DNA of 64,000 nt from Desulfosarcina widdelii (GTDB lineage: Bacteria > Desulfobacterota > Desulfobacteria > Desulfobacterales > Desulfosarcinaceae): assembly GCF_009688965.1 (NCBI RefSeq), contig NZ_AP021875.1, positions 5,766,001-5,830,000 on the forward strand. Reading direction: 5' to 3'. Below are positions 8,045 through 15,373 of this stretch, in pieces; within the stretch, counting starts at the first letter, position 1; each line of letters starts with the position of its first letter. The position numbers and the translations under genes are program-made. The notes beneath the pieces were generated by a model, which was not told where the DNA came from, made no database searches, and was given only the letters and a program-made list of their open reading frames with translations.

Positions 8045-8064
8045 GGTCATTCCTTCCATTAGGA

Positions 8065-9288
8065 TCAAAGGTGGTGGGCGGCAGTAATCATCAGCGAGTC
8101 GTTGGCGCCGTCCTCGATCAAACCCGCCCGGGCATCACGGAAGAACTTCTCCACGGGATACTCCCGGCTGACGCCGCTGCCGCCGAAGATCTGGACGGCA
8201 TCGTTGGTCACCTCGAAGGCCGTCTGGGTGCAGAAGACCTTGGCGGCGATGGAGTACTGCACCAGCGGCGGCGTGTTGCTGTAGTTATAGATCATGGCGT
8301 TTCGGGAGAGGGCGCGGGCCGCTTCGATCTTCATGAACATGGAGAAGAGCTTGTGCTTGATCATCTGGTGCTCGAACAACACTTTGCCCCCCTGGACGCG
8401 CTCTTTGGCGTAGGCGAGGGCCTCTTCGTAGGCCGCACGGGCCACGCCCACGAACAGGGCCCCCATGCCGGCGTTGGCCGTGGAGAGGGTTACGTCCAGC
8501 ATGGCCTCGTAGCTTTCGGGGTCCACCAGCATGAACTCCTCGGGGATGCGCACGTCGTCGAAATAGATTTCTCCCTGATTCAGCGCCCGCTGGCCGAGTT
8601 TGTCCAATGGGCGCCCCTTTTTAACGCCGGGCAGGTCCAGGGGGACGACGCAGATGCCCCCGCCGGCCATGCCCATGGACGGATCGATGGTGGGGTATAG
8701 CAGGCAGTGGGTCGCGATGGTGCCGTTTGATACCCAGGCGGCCTTTTGCCCGGTAATGACCCACTCATCGCCTTCCTTGCGTGCCAGGGTCTGTCCGCTG
8801 ATGGCCGGATCGGAGAATTCCGGGGTGAAGGGGGCCAGGGTGTCGGTGCCGTGATCCGGTTCGGTGATCCCCCAGCAGCCGACAAGAGAGCCGTCGTCGC
8901 ACTGACAGAACGGCTCGATGATCTCTTCGATCATACGATCCGTGGGCACCATGGAGGCAAAGAAGGCCGGGAAACAGGAGACGCCCAAACTCAGGGCGAA
9001 ATCGACGCTGCCCCAGGCCAGTTCTTCCAGAACGATATGGGTTTCGATGGGTTCGGTGGACAACCCGCCGTAGGAATCCGGCAGGAAAATGGTGTGGTAG
9101 CCCAGTTCGTAGCCCTGTTTCAGGGTTTTGCGGAACAAGGGACTGTCGATCATTTCCTGGGGATCGGCGATCTTGTCCAGTTCGAGACTGGCCGGCCGCA
9201 GCACCTCTTTGGCGAAGCGATGGGTCTCCTCCTTCATGGTGGCCTGGGCTTTGGTCAGGTCCATATTGAGTTCGGTGTAGTCGGTCAT
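8065..9288 (-). CDS. Acyl-CoA dehydrogenase
   Basis: 407 residues, normal length. FAD-dependent alpha,beta-dehydrogenation of acyl-CoA; electrons would pass to electron transfer flavoprotein. The N-terminal helical domain begins TEL-NMDLTKAQATMKEETHRFAKEVLRP, the mid beta domain has WGITEPDHGTDT and WVITGQKAAWVSNG, and the C-terminal helical domain ends IFGGSGVSREYPVEKFFRDAR followed by LIEDGAND, where the Glu is in the usual catalytic-base region. An ETF:quinone oxidoreductase gene is present at 43.3 kb; no etfAB genes are in the window. Chain-length preference cannot be read from the sequence. Confidence 0.93.
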   Translation of the reverse strand: MTDYTELNMDLTKAQATMKEETHRFAKEVLRPASLELDKIADPQEMIDSPLFRKTLKQGYELGYHTIFLPDSYGGLSTEPIETHIVLEELAWGSVDFALSLGVSCFPAFFASMVPTDRMIEEIIEPFCQCDDGSLVGCWGITEPDHGTDTLAPFTPEFSDPAISGQTLARKEGDEWVITGQKAAWVSNGTIATHCLLYPTIDPSMGMAGGGICVVPLDLPGVKKGRPLDKLGQRALNQGEIYFDDVRIPEEFMLVDPESYEAMLDVTLSTANAGMGALFVGVARAAYEEALAYAKERVQGGKVLFEHQMIKHKLFSMFMKIEAARALSRNAMIYNYSNTPPLVQYSIAAKVFCTQTAFEVTNDAVQIFGGSGVSREYPVEKFFRDARAGLIEDGANDSLMITAAHHL

Positions 9289-9297
9289 AATCGTCTC

Positions 9298-10902
9298 CTA
9301 TGATTGCGTATAGACATTCTCCGCTTCAGGTGAGAACTGCTCTTTGAGCACCCGGTCCAGTGCCTTTTCGGAAATGGTCTTCGGGATGACGTCCACCAGC
9401 TGCAAGTAGGTGGGAACGAAGTTGGGCTCCAGGTCCTGCCGGCATTTGTCGAAGATTACCCCCGGATCGATCACAGCATTGTCGAAGGGAGCCAAGGCGG
9501 CGACCAGATCGCTTTCCCCCGGAGCCCCGGAAGCGGCCGGAACGCCGTAGACGCAGACTTCGCTGACGTCGGGATGCTCCCCGATCACCCGTTCGATGTG
9601 ATCGGGCTGAATGAAATCCCCGGCTCGGCGCAGTTCGCTGCCCTTGCGGTGTTTAAAGAAAAACCAGCCCTTTTCGTCTTTGGAAACGATGTCCCCGGTG
9701 CGCAGCCAGCCGCCGCGGGTTTTCTCTTCAGAAGCCTGGGCGTTGTCCAGGTAGTCCACCTTGGTGTCGCCCTTCATCATTCGGCAGATCAGTTCTCCGG
9801 GCTGGCCGGCGGCTACCTCCCGGTCGTCATCATCCACCACCTTGAACTGCATCATGCCGGGAATGGGCTTGCCGAAGGAACCCACCGGTCCTACATTGGG
9901 CGGTTTGTAGGCGAAACCACCCTCCACGGCGCCGTACCACTCCAGGATCTTAACCTGGAACCGGGATTCGAAATCCTGCCAGATGGCGGCGGGAGTGCCG
10001 GCGCTGATTACGGTTTTTACCGGGTTGTCCCCGTCATTCTCTTTGACCGGTTCATTGAAAATCCCGGCCATCATGCCGCCAAGCAGAGAAAAGCTGGTGC
10101 AGCCGTAGTTGCGGCAGATATCCCAGATGCGGCTTTTGGTGAATCGCGACGAGAAGACCGCCTTGATTCCCGAGCCAATGGCCGGAAACAGGGTTACGGC
10201 CTGGGCGTTTCCGTGGGTCAGGGAGAGGCCGGTGTAGAGCACGTCCGAAGGCTTGTATTTCCAGACCAGCTTGGTGACGATGTTGAACATACCGAAGCGG
10301 TTGTTGCGGATCATGACGCCTTTGGGGTCGCCGGTGGTACCGGAGGTGTAGATGATCTGCATGGGGTGGCGCACCTCCATGATCTGCTGATCCACCGGCT
10401 CCCAGTTATCCTTTCCCAGGGTTTCGTTGACCGTGGGATAGGCGTCGGAGACGGGCAGATCCTGCTCCGGGCGCCAGACCACGAAGACGTTTTTCACGCC
10501 CGGTACCTGGTTCAGCACTTCCTCCAGTTGGGGGAGCAGTTCGCCGCTGACGAATACGGCCTTGGCCTTGGCATGGCTGAGTAGAAATCGCAATCGGCTC
10601 CCACGGCTGCGCGGATCGATGGGCACCATGACGACGCCGATGACCGGCCCGGCCAGCATGCAATAGGCAAATTCGGCATGGTTGCGCATGAACACGGCGT
10701 AGGTGTCGCCCTTCTCCAGGCCGCTTTCCAGCAGCAGGCGGGCAATTTTGTTGGAGTTTTCATAAAGGGATCGGTAAGTCAGTACATCGGCGGCGTTGTC
10801 TCCGTTTTCGAAGACCAGGATCTCCCGATCCGGTTTTTCCTCGGCTTTCATCTCGATCAGATGGGAGACGATGGCCTGGTTCAGGTAAGCTTTGTTCGAC
10901 AT
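9298..10902 (-). CDS. AMP-binding acyl-CoA synthetase/ligase
   Basis: 534 residues from the ATG at 10902 (M-SNKAYLNQAIVSHL); the longer frame upstream overlaps the DUF2148 gene and was rejected. ATP-dependent activation of a carboxylic acid to its CoA thioester via an acyl-adenylate. The AMP-binding P-loop YTSGTTGDPKGVMI is at about 185-198, the acceptor motif GWLRTGD at about 405, and the C-terminal catalytic lysine region PKTISEKALDRVLKEQF near residue 515. It resembles CaiC/fatty-acyl ligase-like members. It precedes the acyl-CoA dehydrogenase by 9 bp, so this is the probable entry step of the pathway. The acid itself is unknown. Confidence 0.92.
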   Translation of the reverse strand: MSNKAYLNQAIVSHLIEMKAEEKPDREILVFENGDNAADVLTYRSLYENSNKIARLLLESGLEKGDTYAVFMRNHAEFAYCMLAGPVIGVVMVPIDPRSRGSRLRFLLSHAKAKAVFVSGELLPQLEEVLNQVPGVKNVFVVWRPEQDLPVSDAYPTVNETLGKDNWEPVDQQIMEVRHPMQIIYTSGTTGDPKGVMIRNNRFGMFNIVTKLVWKYKPSDVLYTGLSLTHGNAQAVTLFPAIGSGIKAVFSSRFTKSRIWDICRNYGCTSFSLLGGMMAGIFNEPVKENDGDNPVKTVISAGTPAAIWQDFESRFQVKILEWYGAVEGGFAYKPPNVGPVGSFGKPIPGMMQFKVVDDDDREVAAGQPGELICRMMKGDTKVDYLDNAQASEEKTRGGWLRTGDIVSKDEKGWFFFKHRKGSELRRAGDFIQPDHIERVIGEHPDVSEVCVYGVPAASGAPGESDLVAALAPFDNAVIDPGVIFDKCRQDLEPNFVPTYLQLVDVIPKTISEKALDRVLKEQFSPEAENVYTQS

Positions 10903-10907
10903 AATTC

Positions 10908-11558
10908 TCAATCCTCCACGGCCCCGATGAAACCCCGGTTGTAAGTGGGGAATTCCTTGGCGAAGATTTCGTCCCAGTAGTCCTTGGTCCAGAACTCGTG
11001 CCGGTCGAAGTAAGGATTTTTTCGGGCCGCACTGACCGAGACGCTGACGCAGACATCCACATCGGTGATCACCTCCATGGCCATGGCGGCAAAGGCCAGG
11101 GTGGAGAAAACCCGGCAGTGCAGGCCCAGCCGGTGGGCCGTGCTGGCGGCTACGTTGGCGGCAATACCCAGGTTGATGTTTTTGAACAGGCAGGAAGGGC
11201 CGTTGGCGGTGAGCGATTCCATCTCCTCGGCGGTGTTCAACTCCTTGCAGGTGCGAAATCCACAGGCTCCGCAATTGTAGTTGAAATCCGAGCGGCGTTT
11301 GTCCCCCATGACCAGAAGGGCGCAGGGTTCCTTCATCAACTGCACGAGATGCCGTCCGTCCCGGGCCGCCAGGGGCGACATGTCGCCCAACGAAAAGCAG
11401 TACTCGGCAAGCTGCTCCATTTCCTCCCGGCCCACGGAAATGATCTTGACCGTGTTGCGGTCGTTGAACCGGAAACTGTTGTGGGCGGCCAGGGCCATCA
11501 GTTCCACGGCGCGGTCCAGCCCTGCCTTGACCATGGTGTCCATTTCGACGATTGCCAT
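10908..11558 (-). CDS. DUF2148 ferredoxin-domain protein, copy A
   Basis: 216 residues. Cys pattern CGACGFRTC followed 18 residues later by GPSC (C-x2-C-x4-C-x18-C), the signature of an Fe-S cluster domain, in a protein that matches the DUF2148 family in length and order. C-terminal part is glycine/alanine-rich with VCVSVSVSAARKNPYFDRH. It ends 5 bp before the CoA ligase start and begins 14 bp after the second copy, so both are part of the acyl-CoA operon. The function of the family is not known to me; an electron-transfer or cofactor role is inferred only from the cysteines and the neighbours. Confidence 0.75.
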   Translation of the reverse strand: MAIVEMDTMVKAGLDRAVELMALAAHNSFRFNDRNTVKIISVGREEMEQLAEYCFSLGDMSPLAARDGRHLVQLMKEPCALLVMGDKRRSDFNYNCGACGFRTCKELNTAEEMESLTANGPSCLFKNINLGIAANVAASTAHRLGLHCRVFSTLAFAAMAMEVITDVDVCVSVSVSAARKNPYFDRHEFWTKDYWDEIFAKEFPTYNRGFIGAVED

Positions 11559-11572
11559 ATTCTCCTCCCTTG

Positions 11573-12244
11573 TCAGCTATAGATGGACCGGAATTGGGGC
11601 CAGAGCCGGTTGATCATGCGATCGTTCATGGTGCGCTGGTTGATTTCGTCATACTTGAGGGGGATGTCCCTGAAGGGGCTCTTCTCGGTGATGGAGATGG
11701 CCACGGCCAGGGCGAAGCCCGTGGCCCTGGGCAACAATCCCATGCGTATGGCCGCTGCGCCCACGGACCAGTAGACGCCGTAGTCGATCCCCAGGTTGCG
11801 GGCCTGGGAGACCATGCCGTCCACGGCATAGGCGATGTTTGCGGCTCTGAATGTGCACAAAGGTCCGGTGAAGGCCACCTCCGGGTCGGCGGGCAATTTT
11901 TCCTCATCCTTGAGGTACTCGCAGACCAGTTTGCCGCACATGTTGCAGTTGATGTCGGCCGGATCGGTGAGGCTTCTCAGGGAAGTGCCGATCAATACCG
12001 CATCGGCATCGCGGAGTATGGCCGCATCGCGCCGGAAAAACCCCCAGCTTTTCTTGATGTCGGCCATCGCCTCCATCTGCTGGCAGATGTCTTCGATGTC
12101 GCACTCGTCGTCCACGATGTGAATGGTGCACTCGCCCACCCCGCCCACCCGGGGGGTGGTGGTGCCCGATGCCAGCATCAGGCGGGCGGCAATCCTGACC
12201 GCTTCCTTGCGGTCGGTTTCGTACTGTTTGATGCTGCGTTCCAT
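11573..12244 (-). CDS. DUF2148 ferredoxin-domain protein, copy B
   Basis: 223 residues, a diverged paralogue of the following gene with the same layout: an N-terminal alpha/beta part, CNMCGKLVC followed 21 residues later by GPLC (again C-x2-C-x4-C-x21-C), and a C-terminal AISITEKSPFRDIPLKYDEINQRT. A GGAA-type site precedes the ATG. Two non-identical copies side by side suggest a heterodimer holding two Fe-S clusters (inference). The 187 bp in front of this gene hold a purine-rich inverted repeat, so it may have its own transcript start. Confidence 0.72.
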   Translation of the reverse strand: MERSIKQYETDRKEAVRIAARLMLASGTTTPRVGGVGECTIHIVDDECDIEDICQQMEAMADIKKSWGFFRRDAAILRDADAVLIGTSLRSLTDPADINCNMCGKLVCEYLKDEEKLPADPEVAFTGPLCTFRAANIAYAVDGMVSQARNLGIDYGVYWSVGAAAIRMGLLPRATGFALAVAISITEKSPFRDIPLKYDEINQRTMNDRMINRLWPQFRSIYS

Positions 12245-12270
12245 GGGTAGGTTCCTTTCGTAATTGGGAA

Positions 12271-12358
12271 CAGAGGTCGGAAGTCAGAGGTCCGAGGACG
12301 GATATCTGAGGTCCGAGGTTGGATATCTGTCCTCCGTCTTCTGTCCTCTGGCTTCTCC
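12271..12358. repeat. Purine-rich GTCAGAGG/GTCCGAGG repeat folding into a hairpin
   Basis: A run of CAGAGGTCGGAAGTCAGAGG-like units is followed by its pyrimidine-rich reverse complement (TGTCCTCCGTCTTCTGTCCTCTGGCTTCTCC region), with GGATATCTG in each half (12299-12307 and 12331-12339). It looks like the slippage-prone intergenic repeat class also seen at 52942-53022. It sits between the SCP2 gene and the DUF2148 pair inside the operon. Confidence 0.65.
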
Positions 12359-12430
12359 TTGGGTATGGTTTTTACCCACTACTCGCTCTGCCGAAACGAC
12401 ATTGGACAAGCCATTTCTTTCCGCACGTAC

Positions 12431-12835
12431 CTATACCGGCAGTCCGTGGGAGTTGGCCCACTCCGGATAGGCTTCATAGGCCGGTTTTAGCAGGGGCAGG
12501 AGTTTGAGGATTTTGGGCATGGGGCCTTTGGCCTTGATCAGGCCTTTGGCCAGGGCGATGGGCATGGCGATCTGCTTGAGCCAGAACTTATGGCAGGTGT
12601 CGCCGGAAAGGGTCATTTCCACGGTGGTCTTGTTACCGTTGCTTCCCCAGATTACCTCGCCGGTGGTTCCATCGCCGGGGGTGACCCACAACTCGGCGTT
12701 GGGATCGGAGATGTTGAACTTGATGGTGATGTCGGCTTGAACGAATTTGGGGCCGAATTCCGGATCGGCCAGCAGTTTTTCGAACAATCCGCCCAGTACG
12801 GCCTGCATTTTTTCCTTGGATTCGAATACGGGCAT
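12431..12835 (-). CDS. SCP2 sterol-binding domain protein
   Basis: 134 residues, one SCP2 domain and nothing else. The beta strands VQADITIKFNISDPNAELWVTPGD and TTVEMTLSGDTCHKFWLKQI and the C-terminal helix KILKLLPLLKPAYEAYPEW fit the fold, which binds lipids or fatty acyl-CoA in a hydrophobic tunnel. It follows the TetR gene by 33 bp. Together with an SCP-x type thiolase in the same operon this points to carriage of a hydrophobic acyl chain (inference). Confidence 0.85.
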   Translation of the reverse strand: MPVFESKEKMQAVLGGLFEKLLADPEFGPKFVQADITIKFNISDPNAELWVTPGDGTTGEVIWGSNGNKTTVEMTLSGDTCHKFWLKQIAMPIALAKGLIKAKGPMPKILKLLPLLKPAYEAYPEWANSHGLPV

Positions 12836-12868
12836 GAATTCTCCTTTCCGGATTTTAGTGGGTCAGCG

Positions 12869-13492
12869 TTATTTGGAGGATGGTTTATCGCTCATATACG
12901 GGGTCAGCAGTCCCTGGATGGCTTTTTGAAAAGAGTCGACGGCCCACTGACGAGAGTGGAACTCCGGAGCCAGGTACCAGCGCGTGGCCACCCCCTGGTA
13001 AATGGCTGAGATGGTTCGGGCCGTGTCCACCGGATCCAAATTCGTGAATTGGCCGTTCCGGATGCCTGCTTCCAACGCGCCGCTCAGCAGGCCCACCCAG
13101 TTGCCGATCCAGTCGTGAAAGATTTCCCGGTATTCCTTGTCGTGGACGCTGACGGCCATGAAGTCGAAGAGCAGGGGATAGCCGATTTCCATGTCCGGGT
13201 CGTTATCATTGTAAAGCCAGTCGAAGGAAAGAATTTGATCCAGTGGATCATCGAACAGTGCCATGGTCTCCCGGCTGCGTTGGAATATCCGGTCGAAGAA
13301 GGCGTCGAATACCGCTTTGAACAATTCGTTTTTCGACCGGTAGTAGTGGGCCAGTCCGCCCTTGGAAAGCCCGGCGGCGCTGCAGATATCGTCCATGGTG
13401 ACGTTGGCGCATCCGCGCCGGGCGATGGTGTGCAGACCCGCCTCGATGATCTGGGCCTTGCGGATGGCTTCCAGTTCGGGGATGGGGGGCAT
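12869..13492 (-). CDS. TetR family transcriptional regulator
   Basis: 207 residues. Helix-turn-helix at about 14-60: IRKAQIIEAGLHTIARRG then VTMDDICSAAGLSKGGLAHYYRSKNELFKAVF. The ligand domain is the rest, with FDDPLDQILSFDWLYNDND and a tryptophan-rich middle. First gene of the acyl-CoA operon; a TTGACA promoter with 17-bp spacing and two CGAC/GTCG palindromes at the transcript start (13592-13630) indicate autorepression, released probably by an acyl-CoA or the free acid. Confidence 0.9.
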   Translation of the reverse strand: MPPIPELEAIRKAQIIEAGLHTIARRGCANVTMDDICSAAGLSKGGLAHYYRSKNELFKAVFDAFFDRIFQRSRETMALFDDPLDQILSFDWLYNDNDPDMEIGYPLLFDFMAVSVHDKEYREIFHDWIGNWVGLLSGALEAGIRNGQFTNLDPVDTARTISAIYQGVATRWYLAPEFHSRQWAVDSFQKAIQGLLTPYMSDKPSSK

Positions 13493-13591
13493 AATCAGGC
13501 TCCCTATTCGTGGAACGCAGCGGCCTTCAAAGCGGCTAACGCGCTGGTGTCCATTTTTATTATAAACTGTTGAATAAATAAGTTAGGGAAG

Positions 13592-13630
13592 TAAACCGAC
13601 CGGTCGGAATATAAACCGACTGTTTGGTCG
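13592..13630. promoter_or_regulatory. Candidate TetR operator pair
   Basis: CCGACCGGTCGG (13596-13607) is a perfect 12-bp palindrome. A second, looser one (CGAC-N6-GTCG) covers 13617-13630. The 9-mer TAAACCGAC begins both, exactly 20 bp apart, so the sites lie on the same face of the helix. They sit just downstream of the -10 of the TetR gene promoter, at the probable transcript start. ACCGACCGGTCGGT-like sites are typical of TetR repressors of acyl-CoA pathways. Confidence 0.6.
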
Positions 13631-13638
13631 ATTTGTTT

Positions 13639-13667
13639 TGCATAGTATGATGAAAAAATGCTGTCAA
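13639..13667 (-). promoter_or_regulatory. Sigma70-type promoter of the TetR/acyl-CoA operon
   Basis: On the minus strand TTGACA (complement of 13662-13667), a 17-base spacer, then TATGCA (complement of 13639-13644). The -35 is consensus and the -10 matches in part. It points toward the TetR gene start at 13492, with a leader of about 140 bases. Confidence 0.55.
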
Positions 13668-13873
13668 TAAAAATTTTATGTAAAATTTTTAAATGAAAGT
13701 CATTCATTTTAAAAAACTGTTTTATCAGTGGCTTGGGTGGTGGAGGAAAAAGGGACGGAAACCGATTTGCGGTCGTTTTGCCGGTAGGGGCTACAATTCA
13801 GGTTGCCGCAAAACGAAAGAGTATGGCGGATGAACGGCGGTTTTTGCAGGCAGACACTAGGAGAATAGGCCGT

Positions 13874-14482
13874 TTATTCAAGAGGAGCAGGTGTCATCCA
13901 GACTGCGCCGGCAAAGCGTTTGGCCGTTCCGGTGCGTACAAAAACGTTGACGTACCGGAATGGCTTTTCGGGAAGCGGCGCTTCGGTGCGGATGATGCCG
14001 TTGGCGTCGGTGAGGCCGTATTGAAGACGATCGAGCCCGGCATACTGGAGAATGACCTGCTGATCGGCGGCCGGTTGGGAGGATGCACACGCAACCTTGT
14101 TGCCGGTGGGGGCGTCATCCAGGGGCGCGCGGGTTTCTGAGTTTTTGACAATGGCGTTGGCCATGACCAAATCGAGAATGCCCAGCCCGAAAAAGCCGAT
14201 TTCGATGATGGCGGGAAGGACACCATGCAACTGCTTGCGGCTTACCGATTCGCGGGTCGTCATTTCGCGGCAGACCGGCGTCTGGGTCACCACCAGAAAA
14301 TCGTCTTCCAAATTTCTGTGCACATCGAAGCGAATGTCATCGGTGCCGCTGAGCCTCTTTTCTCCCTCCGCTATGGTTGTGTGCAGCGGGCTGGAGGAAG
14401 TGAGAGAACTGGCGCAGCCGGTGGTCAGGAAGCAGATGCAGACCGTAAAAACGATGAGATATCTAAAAAAAGATAGATTCAT
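13874..14482 (-). CDS. Predicted lipoprotein of unknown function
   Basis: 202 residues. Signal peptide MNLSFFRYLIVFTVCICF then lipobox LTTGC, so Cys 23 should be lipidated and the protein held in the membrane facing the periplasm. A second hydrophobic stretch, LPAIIEIGFFGLGILDLVMAN, lies at about 88-108. The C-terminal half (LQYGLTDANGIIRTEAPLPEKPFRYVNVF) looks beta-rich. I recognise no family. It ends the leftward run PPDK - large membrane protein - PstS-like - lipoprotein and starts 9 bp after the PstS-like stop, so co-expression with them is likely. Confidence 0.7.
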   Translation of the reverse strand: MNLSFFRYLIVFTVCICFLTTGCASSLTSSSPLHTTIAEGEKRLSGTDDIRFDVHRNLEDDFLVVTQTPVCREMTTRESVSRKQLHGVLPAIIEIGFFGLGILDLVMANAIVKNSETRAPLDDAPTGNKVACASSQPAADQQVILQYAGLDRLQYGLTDANGIIRTEAPLPEKPFRYVNVFVRTGTAKRFAGAVWMTPAPLE

Positions 14483-14491
14483 GGCAGTTTC

Positions 14492-15283
14492 CTAGTCAAT
14501 CACGGGGATCATATCGTGGGTCACAATGAAATTCGTCACCCGGTCCGAAAGAGCATAATCGATCAGCGCTCGCGCCGTTTGTTCGGGTTTCCCGCGGGTT
14601 ACCAGGGAAAAGGTCTGCATGAAGGGGTAATCGGTGTCGGTTACCGATTTGCCGTCAATGGCCAACATCTTGATGTCCGGCGTATCCATAACGGCAACGT
14701 GGCCGATGAAGGAAATGGCGCCGGGCATGTAGCGAACCGCCTCGACGGCGGCAGTGGATTTCCAGGTCATAAAATCGTAGCGAATGTCGTTCATGCGCAT
14801 GGCCAGGCGATGAAAATTTGCGAAGGCCGCTGTTTCCTTGCCTGGTACGATGGCCGTGACGGGCTGGTCCTTTCCGCAAATCTCCTTCCAGTTGTCGATT
14901 TCACTATTGAAGATGCGCCGCACTTGATCGCTGGTGAGGGACGCGGCCGAACAGTCTCGGTGGACGATAATGGCGAGAGGGTCCCGGCAGATGGGAATTT
15001 CGATCAGCGCGGTCTCGATTTCCTGCCTTCTCAGGGGGCGGGCCGAACCGGCGATCTGGCTGAAGCCATTGAGCAGACGGCTGATGGCCAGGTTCGAGGA
15101 GGAAACGTGGGTATGTACAACAATGCCGGAATTGTCGATAAATTCCTGCATTAACGGTTTGCCGAACGCTTCGGCAACCTGGGCCGAGCAACTGAAATTC
15201 AGGGTTTCGGCCGCGGTCAACGGGGCGGCGGTCAGCAGATTCAACAGCAGGACGGCAGCCAACAGATAGGGCCATTTTCTCAT
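14492..15283 (-). CDS. PstS-like substrate-binding protein
   Basis: 263 residues from the ATG at 15283, which follows an AGGAG site (accgaggagaagtgcgATG); upstream residues in the longer frame are not expected to be translated. Signal peptide MRKWPYLLAAVLLLNLLTAAPLTAA. The body matches PBP-like type 2 (phosphate-binding) domains: LNFSCSAQVAEAFGKPLMQEF, SSSNLAISRLLNG, IAGSARPLRRQE, HRDCSAASLTSDQVRRIFNSEIDNWKEICGKD, VPGKETAAFANFHRLAM and the PGAISFIGHV segment. No pst permease or ATPase genes are adjacent. Phosphate binding is therefore uncertain; it may serve as a sensor or partner of the large membrane protein encoded just upstream. Confidence 0.8.
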   Translation of the reverse strand: MRKWPYLLAAVLLLNLLTAAPLTAAETLNFSCSAQVAEAFGKPLMQEFIDNSGIVVHTHVSSSNLAISRLLNGFSQIAGSARPLRRQEIETALIEIPICRDPLAIIVHRDCSAASLTSDQVRRIFNSEIDNWKEICGKDQPVTAIVPGKETAAFANFHRLAMRMNDIRYDFMTWKSTAAVEAVRYMPGAISFIGHVAVMDTPDIKMLAIDGKSVTDTDYPFMQTFSLVTRGKPEQTARALIDYALSDRVTNFIVTHDMIPVID

Positions 15284-15373
15284 CGCACTTCTCCTCGGTA
15301 CCGTGAATGGAGCATGAATTAGTGGGGAAATTATATCAATGTTTATAACGTCAACACCGTCAAAAGGCAACAC

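Larger units (their letters stand above)
13493..13873. other. Gene-free promoter region
   Basis: Contains the operator and promoter described separately. The 13700-13870 part shows no further signal. Small reading frames here lack ribosome binding sites. Confidence 0.5.

Noticed and set aside
13504..13707. Leftward 67-codon frame in front of the TetR gene
   Set aside because: It covers the promoter and operator, has no ribosome site and is AT-rich.
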